Origin: JAOAFX01 sp049700315
Lineage (GTDB): Bacteria; Hydrothermota; Tepidihabitantia; SM23-42; JAOAFX01
Reading direction: 5' to 3'
Assembly (NCBI GenBank): GCA_049700315.1
Contig: JBNAVN010000011.1
Coordinates: 1 to 56,983 of the forward strand
DNA length: 56,983 nt
Shown: positions 33,007-42,199 of the stretch, in pieces
How the letters are laid out: each line of letters opens with the position of its first letter
How positions within the stretch are numbered: the first letter of the stretch is position 1
Notes under the pieces: generated by a model
Database searches by the model: none
What the model saw: only the letters and a program-made list of their open reading frames with translations
Told to the model about the DNA's origin: nothing
Made by a program: the position numbers and the translations under genes

Positions 33007-34282
33007 AACAGACCTCTTTTAATAACTCCACAAAATCAGGAAAAGATATTCTGATGCACTCTGCATTTTCAATTATTGTTTTTCCTTCAGCAATCAATCC
33101 TGCAATTGTTAATGCCATTGCAATTCTGTGATCATTGTGACTATTGCATACTGTGCCCTTCAATCTTGTTGGTCCATTTATTATCAGACCATCCTCAATC
33201 TCAACTATATCCGCACCTAATTTTTTTAATTCAGTAGAGATCGCTGTGATCCGATCAGTCTCTTTGACCCTCAGTTCCTGTGCATCTTTTATCACTGATC
33301 TGCCGTTCAATTGAGTTGCCAGAACCGCAAGCACCGGTATCTCATCAATCAATCTTGGAATCATTTTGTCAGAAATCAGAAAAGGTGAAATTTCCGACTT
33401 TTTTACAACGATATCTGCTATTGGCTCTCCACCGGTCTTTCTGTGATTCTCAAATTCAATCCTGGCACCTGCTTCTTTGAGTATTTCAATCATACCATTG
33501 CGCAAAGGATTGATACCTGTATTCTTTAGAACAAGTCCATTTTTGGCAGTCAAAATTCCCAGAACTATGAAGAATGAAGCTGAAGAAATATCATTTGGTA
33601 TGATGAGTGTTCTCCCGCGGAATTGCTGATTTGGAAACACAGTTATGTCATTGCCTGACTTACAAAATTTTATACCAAAAAATCTGAAGATTCTTTCCGT
33701 ATGGTCACGTGTCAGTACAGGTTCAGTAATTGTGGTCTTTGAATTCGCATACAGCCCTGCGAGCATTAGCGCTGATTTGACCTGAGCACTGGCAACAGGC
33801 AGTCTATATCTTATGCCTTTCAATTGAAAACCATTGATACTGAGTGGCGAATAACCATCTTTTCTGCTGTTAATCCTTGCCCCCATCTGTCTCAATGGTT
33901 CAATGATCCTTTTCATAGGCCTTTTTCTCAAAGATTCATCTCCCGTCAGTATTGAGAAAAATCTTTGACCAGCAAGTAAACCGCTTAATAATCGCATTGT
34001 TGTTCCCGAGTTGCCGCAGTCAAGTACATCCTGGGGCTCATCAAGACCATACAAACCTCTGCCATTTACTACAATGTTTTTCTTATTGACCGCAATCTCT
34101 ACATTCATCATTTGTAAACATCTTAATGTCGAAACACAGTCTTGTGCCCGTGAATAATTATAAATAATGGTCCTGCCTTCACCAATTGCTCCCAGGATCA
34201 AACTGCGGTGTGTGATTGACTTATCTCCGCCAACTGCAATTGCACCTGCACTCTTACTACATTTTCTCACCAGCAAATTCAC
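32978..34282 (-). CDS. aroA: 3-Phosphoshikimate 1-carboxyvinyltransferase (EPSP synthase)
   Basis: A 434-residue enzyme that adds enolpyruvyl from PEP to shikimate-3-phosphate. Motifs: GGDKSITHRSLILGAIG (18-34) with the substrate lysine, LDCGNSGTTMRLLSGLL (87-103), VASAQVKSALMLAGL near 160, and RVKETDRITAI near 342. The length is normal. It overlaps pheA by 4 bases and trpE by 29 within the amino-acid operon. Confidence 0.95.
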   Translation of the reverse strand: MNLLVRKCSKSAGAIAVGGDKSITHRSLILGAIGEGRTIIYNYSRAQDCVSTLRCLQMMNVEIAVNKKNIVVNGRGLYGLDEPQDVLDCGNSGTTMRLLSGLLAGQRFFSILTGDESLRKRPMKRIIEPLRQMGARINSRKDGYSPLSINGFQLKGIRYRLPVASAQVKSALMLAGLYANSKTTITEPVLTRDHTERIFRFFGIKFCKSGNDITVFPNQQFRGRTLIIPNDISSASFFIVLGILTAKNGLVLKNTGINPLRNGMIEILKEAGARIEFENHRKTGGEPIADIVVKKSEISPFLISDKMIPRLIDEIPVLAVLATQLNGRSVIKDAQELRVKETDRITAISTELKKLGADIVEIEDGLIINGPTRLKGTVCNSHNDHRIAMALTIAGLIAEGKTIIENAECIRISFPDFVELLKEVCYGRCIQIAD

Positions 34283-35115
34283 TTATACCCCCTCACAACC
34301 GGATAACTGCCAAGAAATTTGAAATATATTGCTACACTTTCTAATGTTTCAATCGCATTTTTGCAATTCTCTTCTTCAACACTACCTTTGAAGTCAATGT
34401 AGAAGATATACTCCCATGGTTTCCCAATGATCGGTCGGGATTCAAGTTTGAGCAGATCAATATTGCGTAAAGCAAATATGCTCAGACAGCGGAACAAAAC
34501 TCCTGGTTCATTCTTGACACCAAAAACCAGGGAGGATTTTATTTCAGGACCAGTAAAAAATTGCCTTTTTCTTGAGAGTACAAGAAAACGCGTAAAATTC
34601 ATTGAATTGTCTTCAATCTGTTCTTTCAGGGTATTCAAACCATATACTGAGCCTGCCTGCGGACCAGCAATAATTCCAACATCCTTTCTGCATTCTCTTA
34701 CAACAACCTCTGCAGCACCTGCAGAATCAAAGAATGAGACAATTTTGCGGTCAATATGCTCAGCAAGAAAATCACGACACTGTTCCAGAGCTGCTGGATG
34801 CGCCCAGATTTCTCTAATATCTTCTTCTGAACTGAGTCCAAAAAGATTATAGGTTATTCTCATTTCAACTTCAGCCACAATCCAGACTTCGCTCGCCAGT
34901 AACAGATCGTAATTTCTATGAATGCTACCCATAAGGGAATTTTCAATGGGCAGTATTGCATAATTATCCAGGCAGTTCTCCAATTGATCTACAGTATCCT
35001 CAAATCTTGCCACACCAATAGATTCAATATCCTTTCCAAATAAGATCTGTGCTGCGACTTCACTGTATGCGCCTCTGGTTCCCTGAAAATAGACCCTGGG
35101 CATATTTCGCTTCAT
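34279..35115 (-). CDS. pheA: Prephenate dehydratase
   Basis: A 278-residue enzyme that converts prephenate to phenylpyruvate. The N-terminal catalytic part begins VYFQGTRGAYSE and includes the catalytic motif NFTRFLVLSR near residue 172. The C-terminal ACT domain carries GVLFRCLSIFALRNIDLLKLESRP, the phenylalanine-binding ESRP motif, so feedback by Phe is likely. There is no chorismate mutase domain; that activity is fused to TyrA in this operon. ATG 35115 has GGAAGGA upstream and overlaps the preceding DAHP synthase stop (ATGA). Confidence 0.93.
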   Translation of the reverse strand: MKRNMPRVYFQGTRGAYSEVAAQILFGKDIESIGVARFEDTVDQLENCLDNYAILPIENSLMGSIHRNYDLLLASEVWIVAEVEMRITYNLFGLSSEEDIREIWAHPAALEQCRDFLAEHIDRKIVSFFDSAGAAEVVVRECRKDVGIIAGPQAGSVYGLNTLKEQIEDNSMNFTRFLVLSRKRQFFTGPEIKSSLVFGVKNEPGVLFRCLSIFALRNIDLLKLESRPIIGKPWEYIFYIDFKGSVEEENCKNAIETLESVAIYFKFLGSYPVVRGYK

Positions 35116-36128
35116 AGTGTCCTTCCTGTTGCTTCTGCAATTTTCTTGATACATTGTATCAACTCTTCAAAAGTCTCAAGTTTCAGGGATTGTTTGCCAT
35201 CAGAAAGGGCATTTACTGGATCAGGATGTACCTCAACAATTATTCCATCGGCACCCGCAGCAATTCCTGCCATTGCGAGGGCTTTCACATAACGCCAATC
35301 ACCTGATGCGTGGCTTGGATCAATAATTATGGGCAAATGTGAGAAACGTTTTACCACAGGCACCGCACTGATATCCAGGGTATTTCTTGTATAGGTTTCA
35401 AAAGTTCTGATACCCCGTTCACACAGTATTACATTCTGATTTCCTTCAGAAACAACATATTCTGCTGCCATTAGCCATTCTTCAATTGTTGCTGACATTC
35501 CTCTTTTTAATAAAACCGGTTTATTGAATCTACCTACGGTTTTTAATAAAGGAAAATTCTGCATATTTCTGGCACCAATCTGGAGTATATCAGCGTATTT
35601 GTAGACAAGCGGAACATCAATCTCAGATAGAACTTCAGTGACAATTGACAGACCGGTCCTTTCCCGGGCTCGGGCAAGTATCTCCAGTCCCTTTTCCCCA
35701 AGTCCCTGAAAACTATATGGTGAACTGCGTGGTTTATATGCACCACCTCGTAGAAATTGCGCACCCATTTTTTTCAGGGCATCAGCGAGTTCAAGCATCA
35801 TTTTTTCAGATTCTACTGCACATGGACCAGCAATTACTGCAATGTTCTTGTCACCAATGACCTTGCCATTTATTGAAACAATCGTATTCTCAAGGTGAAA
35901 TTCCCTGCTTGCCAGTTTAAAAGGGCTTAATATGGGTATTAGATTTTCAACACCGGGTAGAGATTCAACTGTCTTGACGAGTTTTTCTCTATCTGTAACA
36001 CCAATTATGTGAATAACAGTCTTTTTCTCACCCAGAAAAATCTTTGTGCCATATCCCAATTCTTCAACCTTTTTTCTCACCCTTTCTATATCTTCGTTAT
36101 TAGCTCCTGCTGACATTGTAACTATCAT
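35112..36128 (-). CDS. aroF: 3-Deoxy-7-phosphoheptulonate synthase, copy 1 of a tandem pair
   Basis: A 338-residue DAHP synthase of the small AroF/KDOPS-like class. Residues 1-70 form a ferredoxin-like regulatory domain, as in the Thermotoga enzyme, whose tyrosine inhibition acts through that domain. The barrel has AGPCAVESEKMM near 101, RGGAYKPRSSPYSFQG near 128, IQIGARNMQNFPLL near 186, LLKRGMSATIEEW near 206, ILCERGIRTFE near 234 and IIDPSHASG near 269. It starts the shikimate pathway from PEP and erythrose-4-phosphate. A paralogue lies 12 bases upstream. The pair may differ in feedback specificity. Confidence 0.92.
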   Translation of the reverse strand: MIVTMSAGANNEDIERVRKKVEELGYGTKIFLGEKKTVIHIIGVTDREKLVKTVESLPGVENLIPILSPFKLASREFHLENTIVSINGKVIGDKNIAVIAGPCAVESEKMMLELADALKKMGAQFLRGGAYKPRSSPYSFQGLGEKGLEILARARERTGLSIVTEVLSEIDVPLVYKYADILQIGARNMQNFPLLKTVGRFNKPVLLKRGMSATIEEWLMAAEYVVSEGNQNVILCERGIRTFETYTRNTLDISAVPVVKRFSHLPIIIDPSHASGDWRYVKALAMAGIAAGADGIIVEVHPDPVNALSDGKQSLKLETFEELIQCIKKIAEATGRTL

Positions 36129-36140
36129 TATTTACCTCCT

Positions 36141-37154
36141 TTAAATTCTCCTATTTATCGCCTCACCAATAATTTTTAATTCTCTTATCAACTTTTCAAA
36201 TCCTTGAATGGTCAATGATTGCGGACCATCAGATAGTGCCTTATCCGGATTACAATGTACCTCAACCATTACCCCATCTGCACCTGCTGCAATCGCGGCC
36301 CTTGAAAGAGGTAATACCATATCCCTCTTTCCTGATGCATGACTCGGGTCAGCAATCACAGGAAGGTGTGAAATTCTTTTGAGTTCAGGGATACTGCTTA
36401 TATCAAGTGTAAACCTTGTAAAATCGCTGAATGTCCTTATTCCACGCTCACAGAGAATTATATTATAATTTCCTTCCGACATTATATATTCTGCAGCAAG
36501 CAGAAATTCCTGGATTGTTGAAGCCATCCCTCTTTTCAAGAGTATTGGTTTTTTACTCTTCCCAGCCCTTTTTAATAATGCATAGTTCTGCATATTCCTT
36601 GCACCGATCTGAACTATATCAACATATTCTTCAACCAATGAGAATATTTCTGTATCAACTGCCTCAGATACAACTGGTAGACCTGTTTCCCTGCCTGCCC
36701 TGGCAAGTATTTTTAAACCTTCCTCACCCATTCCCTGGAATGAATATGGTGAAGTCCTGGGCTTGAATGCACCACCCCGAAGTATATCCGCACCCAATGA
36801 TTTCACGGCACGGGCAATATTATACGTCTGGTCCTCTGATTCAACTGCGCAGGGTCCAGCTATGATTACTGCCTTTGTATCACCAATTACTACATCCCGA
36901 ATTTTTATCTTTGTATCATCGGGCTTCATCTCTCTGCTTGTCAATTTGTATGGCTGGGTGACATGAATGATATTTATCACCCCATCTTGAGATTCAATTT
37001 TGTGGGTGTCAATCATTTCTTTGTTGCCGGTTATGCCGATTGCCACACGCTGGGCGCCTTTTATTGGATGGGGAGTAAGCCCCATCTCTTTTATTAATTT
37101 ACAAACATCTTTTATCTGCTTTTTTGTTGCATCCTTGTGCATAACAACGAGCAT
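36141..37154 (-). CDS. aroF: 3-Deoxy-7-phosphoheptulonate synthase, copy 2 of a tandem pair
   Basis: A 337-residue paralogue of the next gene with the same architecture: an N-terminal regulatory domain (MLVVMHKDATKKQIKDV...), then AGPCAVESEDQTY near 99, RGGAFKPRTSPYSFQG near 126, VQIGARNMQNYALL near 184, LLKRGMASTIQEF near 205, ILCERGIRTFSDF near 233 and IADPSHASG near 269. Both copies keep the metal- and PEP-binding residues. Differences cluster in the N-terminal domain, which is where allosteric specificity would lie. A 68-base gap separates it from trpA upstream, one of the longer gaps in the operon. Confidence 0.92.
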   Translation of the reverse strand: MLVVMHKDATKKQIKDVCKLIKEMGLTPHPIKGAQRVAIGITGNKEMIDTHKIESQDGVINIIHVTQPYKLTSREMKPDDTKIKIRDVVIGDTKAVIIAGPCAVESEDQTYNIARAVKSLGADILRGGAFKPRTSPYSFQGMGEEGLKILARAGRETGLPVVSEAVDTEIFSLVEEYVDIVQIGARNMQNYALLKRAGKSKKPILLKRGMASTIQEFLLAAEYIMSEGNYNIILCERGIRTFSDFTRFTLDISSIPELKRISHLPVIADPSHASGKRDMVLPLSRAAIAAGADGVMVEVHCNPDKALSDGPQSLTIQGFEKLIRELKIIGEAINRRI

Positions 37155-37222
37155 AAAACCTCCTTTAATAAATCCCTAAAACTTATCCTGATGAGAATCA
37201 AAACACCAACAATTTTTCATCT

Positions 37223-37999
37223 TCATAACAATTTTCTGATGGTTGCTTTTTTAAATCTTTTAATCAATCCATCAATATTTTCGTGTCTTCTGATTGCCTC
37301 AATTATACGACTGCCTATGACCACACCATCCGCGATCCTGCTCAAATCTCTTATTTGATTTATTTTTGATACACCAAACCCAACAACGACTTTTTTATCC
37401 ACAAGCGACTTCACCTTTTTTATGAACAAAGGGAGTGTATCAGGAAGTTTTTTTCTCATACCGGTCGTGCCGATAACAGATATACAATAGATAAAACTAT
37501 CTGATGATTCACCGATCAATTTGATTCTTTTATTGTTGGATGTTGGCGCAATGAGTTGGATCAAATCAATTGAATATCTGTTTGCTATGCTTTTTAACAT
37601 TTTGGACTCTTCAACAACAATGTCAGGAATGATCAGACCCGAAACACCAATCTTGCTAATCTCTTTTAAAAAACTATTTATACCGAAACAGAGCAATGGA
37701 TTTAGATATGACATAATTAAAACAGGCTTATCAATTCTTATTGAAGAAAGTGCCTTTAAGATTGAAGCTATCTTTATACCATTTTTTAAGGCAATATATG
37801 AAGCATACTGAACCATCTTACCATCAGCGATTGGATCAGAAAAAGGGATTCCAACCTCAATCATATCCGCATATCTGGAGAGTCTTTCAATGTATTCCAT
37901 TGATGATTCAAGAGTTGGATAGCCGGCAGTGAGATAGGTAATGAGTGCAGATTCATTCTTTTCTGAAAGAGTTTTAAAAATTTCTTTTATCCTGTTCAT
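37223..37999 (-). CDS. trpA: Tryptophan synthase alpha subunit
   Basis: A 258-residue TIM barrel that cleaves indole-3-glycerol phosphate and channels indole to TrpB. Catalytic Glu is in MIEVGIPFSDPIADG near residue 48, with the catalytic Asp in SDPIADG near 59. Further motifs are GLIIPDIVVEES near 120 and VVGFGVSK near 203. It overlaps trpB by 4 bases. Confidence 0.94.
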   Translation of the reverse strand: MNRIKEIFKTLSEKNESALITYLTAGYPTLESSMEYIERLSRYADMIEVGIPFSDPIADGKMVQYASYIALKNGIKIASILKALSSIRIDKPVLIMSYLNPLLCFGINSFLKEISKIGVSGLIIPDIVVEESKMLKSIANRYSIDLIQLIAPTSNNKRIKLIGESSDSFIYCISVIGTTGMRKKLPDTLPLFIKKVKSLVDKKVVVGFGVSKINQIRDLSRIADGVVIGSRIIEAIRRHENIDGLIKRFKKATIRKLL

Positions 38000-39174
38000 A
38001 ACAAACCCTCCACAATATCAAGGTCTTTATCACCCCTTCCTGAAAGGTTTACAATTATGATCTTTTCCGGACCCATTTTCTTTGCCTTTTTCATTGCGAT
38101 ATAGACCGCATGGGCACTCTCCAGGGCAGGGATTATCCCTTCGGTCTCAGACAAAATTTTGAATGAATCCATTGCCTGTTCATCTTTACAGATTGTATAA
38201 TAAACTTTTTTATTTTTTTTCAAGAATGCGTGCTCTGGACCAACACCTGGATAATCAAGTCCTGGTGCAATTGAATGGGTAGGCATTATCTGACCATCCT
38301 GATTCTGAAGTACAAAACTCATTGCACCATGGAGAACACCTATCTTTCCATAAGAAAGTGTTGCTGAATGTTTTTTTGTATGTATTCCTTTTCCACCTGC
38401 CTCAACACCAAGCATTTTCACACCCGTATTTAAAAATGGATAGAAAAAGCCGATTGCATTACTACCACCACCAACGCAGGCAATGAGAAGGTCAGGTAAC
38501 CTGCCGACAATTTTTTTTATCTGCATTTTTGTCTCTTTTCCTATGACCGATTGAAAATCACGCACCATCATTGGATAAGGGTGTGGACCAACAACCGAGC
38601 CAATACAATAATGAGTCGTTTTTACATTTGTAACCCAATCCCTTATCGCCTCATTTATTGCATCCTTCAATGTCTTGGTTCCTGAATCAACAGGCTTAAC
38701 CTGGGCACCAAGAAGATGCATTCTCAGAACATTCATTCTCTGTCTTTCCATGTCTTTTTTCCCCATATAGACTACACAATCCAATCCAAAAAGGGCACAG
38801 GCAGTTGCAGTGGCAACACCATGCTGACCCGCACCAGTTTCTGCAATGATTCTTTTTTTACCCATCTTCTTTGCCAGCAATACCTGTCCGATTGTATTAT
38901 TTATCTTGTGGGCACCGGCATGGAGGAGATCCTCCCGTTTGAAAAAAATCCTCGCACCACCCAGCATCCTTGTCAAATTCTGGGCAAAATATAATGGCGT
39001 TGGTCTACCTGCATAATTTCTTAAATAGCAATCCAATTCTCTTTTAAAATCACTTTTGTCTTTTAGATTTCTATAGGCATCTTCAAGCTCAACCAATGCT
39101 GGCATCAATGTTTCAGGTATAAATCTACCCCCGAACATTCCAAAATAACCTCTTCTATCTGGCTGATGATACAT
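37996..39174 (-). CDS. trpB: Tryptophan synthase beta subunit (TrpB1 type)
   Basis: A 392-residue PLP enzyme joining indole and serine. It has GYFGMFGGRFIPETLMPAL (9-27), the PLP lysine in AGAHKINNTIGQ near residue 83, ETGAGQHGVATATACALF near 105, and the phosphate-binding GGGSNAIGFF near 228. The ATG at 39174 with AGGAGA upstream matches the family N-terminus; it overlaps the 3' end of aroQ by 20 bases. It is the standard trpB1 paired with trpA. Confidence 0.95.
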   Translation of the reverse strand: MYHQPDRRGYFGMFGGRFIPETLMPALVELEDAYRNLKDKSDFKRELDCYLRNYAGRPTPLYFAQNLTRMLGGARIFFKREDLLHAGAHKINNTIGQVLLAKKMGKKRIIAETGAGQHGVATATACALFGLDCVVYMGKKDMERQRMNVLRMHLLGAQVKPVDSGTKTLKDAINEAIRDWVTNVKTTHYCIGSVVGPHPYPMMVRDFQSVIGKETKMQIKKIVGRLPDLLIACVGGGSNAIGFFYPFLNTGVKMLGVEAGGKGIHTKKHSATLSYGKIGVLHGAMSFVLQNQDGQIMPTHSIAPGLDYPGVGPEHAFLKKNKKVYYTICKDEQAMDSFKILSETEGIIPALESAHAVYIAMKKAKKMGPEKIIIVNLSGRGDKDLDIVEGLL

Positions 39175-39607
39175 TTCTTTCTCCTGATTGAATAAAAAAC
39201 TCAAGCGCCAGAATATATCCATACCAGCCCAATCCAGTGATCTGTCCAATACAGACTGGTGCAATCAAACTTTTGTGTCTGAATGGCTCGCGACTGTAGA
39301 TATTGGTGATATGGACTTCTATTGCCCTTATACCTGTTCCCTCAATAGCATCCCTTATTCCAATTGATGAATGGGTATAGGCACCTGGATTTATGATGAG
39401 TCCATCATATTTTCCTCCATTCTGTATCATTGTAATTATCTCTCCCTCAGAATTTGACTGGTATATATCAATTTTTATTTTTCTCTTCTTTGCATAATCA
39501 AGAATTTTCTTATTTATCTGTTCAAGGGATAACCGCCCGTAGATTGATGGGTTTCTTCTTCCCAACAGATTCAAATTAGGACCATTTATCAAAATAATCT
39601 TTTGCAT
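39155..39607 (-). CDS. aroQ: 3-Dehydroquinate dehydratase, type II
   Basis: A 150-residue type-II enzyme. It shows LINGPNLNLLGRRNPSIYG with the catalytic Tyr, YQSNSEGEIITMIQ near residue 50, INPGAYTHSSIGIRDA near 73 and VHITNIYSREPFRHKS near 98 with the catalytic His and substrate Arg. AAAGGAGG precedes the ATG, which lies inside the 3' end of the aroKB fusion. Confidence 0.95.
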   Translation of the reverse strand: MQKIILINGPNLNLLGRRNPSIYGRLSLEQINKKILDYAKKRKIKIDIYQSNSEGEIITMIQNGGKYDGLIINPGAYTHSSIGIRDAIEGTGIRAIEVHITNIYSREPFRHKSLIAPVCIGQITGLGWYGYILALEFFIQSGERNVSSAR

Positions 39608-41139
39608 GAAACCTCCTTTATCCTCACCCTGCCAATTCTTTCAAAAACAGGGATTGTTATATATTTTCCTTTTATTTTTTTATCCTGAAGGATAAAATTT
39701 TTTATTTTTTTTCTAATCCTGAACGGCACAGAGATTGGAAGGCTGTAATCTTTTAATAATTTAATAACTTCATCTCTCTCCCTTGCTCTTTTGCCAAAAA
39801 GATTCATTTCTTCAACCGTACCCATTGATATCGCCTCACCATGGGAATAGTTTTTATAATTGGTAACTGTTTCAATGGTATGACCAATTGTATGTCCAAA
39901 GTTTAGAATCTCCCTTATCCCTTTTTCTTCAGTCTCGTCTTTATCTATTATTGAACCTTTTATTGATACACATTCTTTTACGATATCAAAAAGGACCTGG
40001 AGATTGCGATTCTTTAAAGATTCCTTTTCTCTTTGTAAAATTCTAAACAACCTTTTTGATCGTATCACACCATATTTTATAACCTCAGCAATGCCATTTG
40101 TAAATTCATTTTCAGAAAGTGTAAGCAGTTTTTTTAAATCACACAGAACGAGTTCGGGTTGATAGAATGTGCCAAGCATATTTTTGCCATAAACAGTATC
40201 AATACCAGTCTTACCACCAATTCCTGCATCAATCTGACCGAGTAAGGTGGTGGGAATATGTATCAATCTACACCCCCTTTTGAATGTAGATGCAACAAAA
40301 CCGGTGATATCAGTTATGACGCCACCCCCAAGACTTATGATGCAATTACTTCTTTGAAAATTGATACGAAAAAGAAAATCATATATCTTATTCACAGTCT
40401 CAAAATTTTTGAATTCTTCGCCATCAGGTATAATAAAATAATCTATCTCATTCTTTCTTCTTTTGAGTTGACCTATGATTTTATTTAAGTAAAGTGCACC
40501 AACAAGGGGATTTGTGATTATTACAATCTTATTATTTGAAACTGGTATACGGTTTATGATATCACAACCGATTATCACCGGATAATTTTTTGACTTTGTT
40601 TTTATTATGACCTTTGCCTCTTTTTTAATAAGCCTGATTATTTTCAGATTTAGCCTGTCAATAATTTCATTTACTACTCCATCTGGTTTTTTATCTGTAG
40701 TATCAATCCTTACCTGTGCGAAATCATAAATTCCATTTCTTTTTCTGTACAACCTATCAATATCTGCAATACTTTTTATCAATGGCCTTTTTCCTTCCGT
40801 AATAATCCTTTTTCTCAAGGTATCAAGATTTGCTGAAAGATGAATCACCCTTCCAATTTTCTTTAACTTTGTCCTGTTTTCTGGATCAATCACAATCCCG
40901 CCTCCCGTCCCTATCACAACATTCTTTAATCTTTTTATCTCTTTGATCACCCATTTTTCTTTTTTTCTGAAACAATCTTCGCCATTCTCTTCAAAGATCT
41001 CTTTAATCGTTTTTTGCTCAGCAAGTTCAATCATTTCATCTGTACTGATAAAACCCATATTTAATCTATCTGCGAGCAATCTCCCAATTGTGTCTTTTCC
41101 TGTGCCCATAAATCCTATTAGAATCATATTCTCAGACAT
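39589..41139 (-). CDS. aroKB: Bifunctional shikimate kinase / 3-dehydroquinate synthase fusion
   Basis: A 516-residue fusion. Residues 1-165 are shikimate kinase: P-loop GFMGTGKDT (9-17), substrate-binding DEM near 34, FRKKEKWVI near 57, GTGGG near 78 and the lid Arg region RPLI near 117. Residues about 175-516 are 3-dehydroquinate synthase: PDGEEFKNFETV near 250, ISLGGGVITDITGFVAST near 280, PTTLLGQIDAGIGGKTGID near 308, and the zinc ligands in LNFGHTIGHTIE near 418 and YSHGEAISMG near 435. An aroK-aroB fusion is known from Thermotoga. Asp16 occupies the P-loop position normally filled by Ser or Thr (GK[ST]). It overlaps aroC and aroQ. Confidence 0.92.
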   Translation of the reverse strand: MSENMILIGFMGTGKDTIGRLLADRLNMGFISTDEMIELAEQKTIKEIFEENGEDCFRKKEKWVIKEIKRLKNVVIGTGGGIVIDPENRTKLKKIGRVIHLSANLDTLRKRIITEGKRPLIKSIADIDRLYRKRNGIYDFAQVRIDTTDKKPDGVVNEIIDRLNLKIIRLIKKEAKVIIKTKSKNYPVIIGCDIINRIPVSNNKIVIITNPLVGALYLNKIIGQLKRRKNEIDYFIIPDGEEFKNFETVNKIYDFLFRINFQRSNCIISLGGGVITDITGFVASTFKRGCRLIHIPTTLLGQIDAGIGGKTGIDTVYGKNMLGTFYQPELVLCDLKKLLTLSENEFTNGIAEVIKYGVIRSKRLFRILQREKESLKNRNLQVLFDIVKECVSIKGSIIDKDETEEKGIREILNFGHTIGHTIETVTNYKNYSHGEAISMGTVEEMNLFGKRARERDEVIKLLKDYSLPISVPFRIRKKIKNFILQDKKIKGKYITIPVFERIGRVRIKEVSCKRLF

Positions 41140-42199
41140 TTTTGATCCTTTTTATATAAGAACGATAATTCTTTTTTATATCAGCAATACAATCACAACC
41201 AAATTTTTCACACAGGGCATTAGTAAGGACATAAGAAAGCATCGCCTCACCAATGACACCAATAGACTCTATCACACACACATCAGCCCTTGGTTTCGGT
41301 GCCAGAATCCTTTTTTTAGTCTTAATGTCAACTGAATATAATGGATTTTGAAGAGTGGGAATCGGTTTTGCATAGAGCCTTATCAGAATCCTTTCTCCAT
41401 TACTCACCCCACCTTCAATACCACCTGCGTTATTCGTCTTTCTATAAAAACCCTTGACTCTATCAAAAAATATTTCGTCGTGAAATCTTGAGCCAAATAT
41501 AAAAGAACCCTTTATTGCCGCGCCGATCTCAATTCCTTTTACCGATGGTATTGAGAGCATTGCCATTCCAATCAATGCATCAAGTCTCTTATCAAATTGT
41601 GTAAAACTGCCCAATCCAGGGCACACATTATCAGCATATACTTCAACAATCCCACCAAGTGTTTCACCAACCTTTTTTGTTTTTTTTACTAAACTCAACA
41701 TCTTCTTCTTTTGCTTTGCAGGACCTATTGATATTACCCTTGAACCGATATGAATATCAAATTCATTCAAAAATGTTTTGAAGATTCCTCCTGCTGCAAC
41801 CCTTGAAACAGTCTCCCTTGCTGACGCCCTCTCTATAACATCCTGGATATCCGATAAACCAAATTTCAATAGACCAGAAAGGTCTGCATGCCCGGGTCTT
41901 GGTATGGTTAGTTTTTTGTCCTGTCTTTTTAGAGCCAAAAATTCATTTTTTCGGTAATCCGCATTTTTTATAAAAAGGGTGATAGGTGAACCAATGGTCA
42001 TACCATTTTTCACACCTGAAATGATTTCTACTTTATCACATTCCATTTTCATCCTTGCACTCCTGCCCATACCTGATTTCCGTCTCTTTAATTCCCTATT
42101 GATAAAATCAGGTTTTATCTTCAATCCTGCTGGAATTCCATCAATTATCACGGTCACTCCCAATCCATGGGATTCACCCCCGGATAAGATTCTAATCAA
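41132..42199 (-). CDS. aroC: Chorismate synthase
   Basis: A 355-residue FMN-dependent enzyme making chorismate from EPSP. It shows GESHGLGVTVIIDGIPAGL near the start, RRKSGMGRSARM near residue 39, RPGHADLSGLLKFG near 94, RASARETVSRVAAGG near 124, and NNAGGIEGGVSNGE near 238. The length is typical. It overlaps aroE and aroKB by 8 bases each in the operon. Confidence 0.95.
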   Translation of the reverse strand: MIRILSGGESHGLGVTVIIDGIPAGLKIKPDFINRELKRRKSGMGRSARMKMECDKVEIISGVKNGMTIGSPITLFIKNADYRKNEFLALKRQDKKLTIPRPGHADLSGLLKFGLSDIQDVIERASARETVSRVAAGGIFKTFLNEFDIHIGSRVISIGPAKQKKKMLSLVKKTKKVGETLGGIVEVYADNVCPGLGSFTQFDKRLDALIGMAMLSIPSVKGIEIGAAIKGSFIFGSRFHDEIFFDRVKGFYRKTNNAGGIEGGVSNGERILIRLYAKPIPTLQNPLYSVDIKTKKRILAPKPRADVCVIESIGVIGEAMLSYVLTNALCEKFGCDCIADIKKNYRSYIKRIKNV

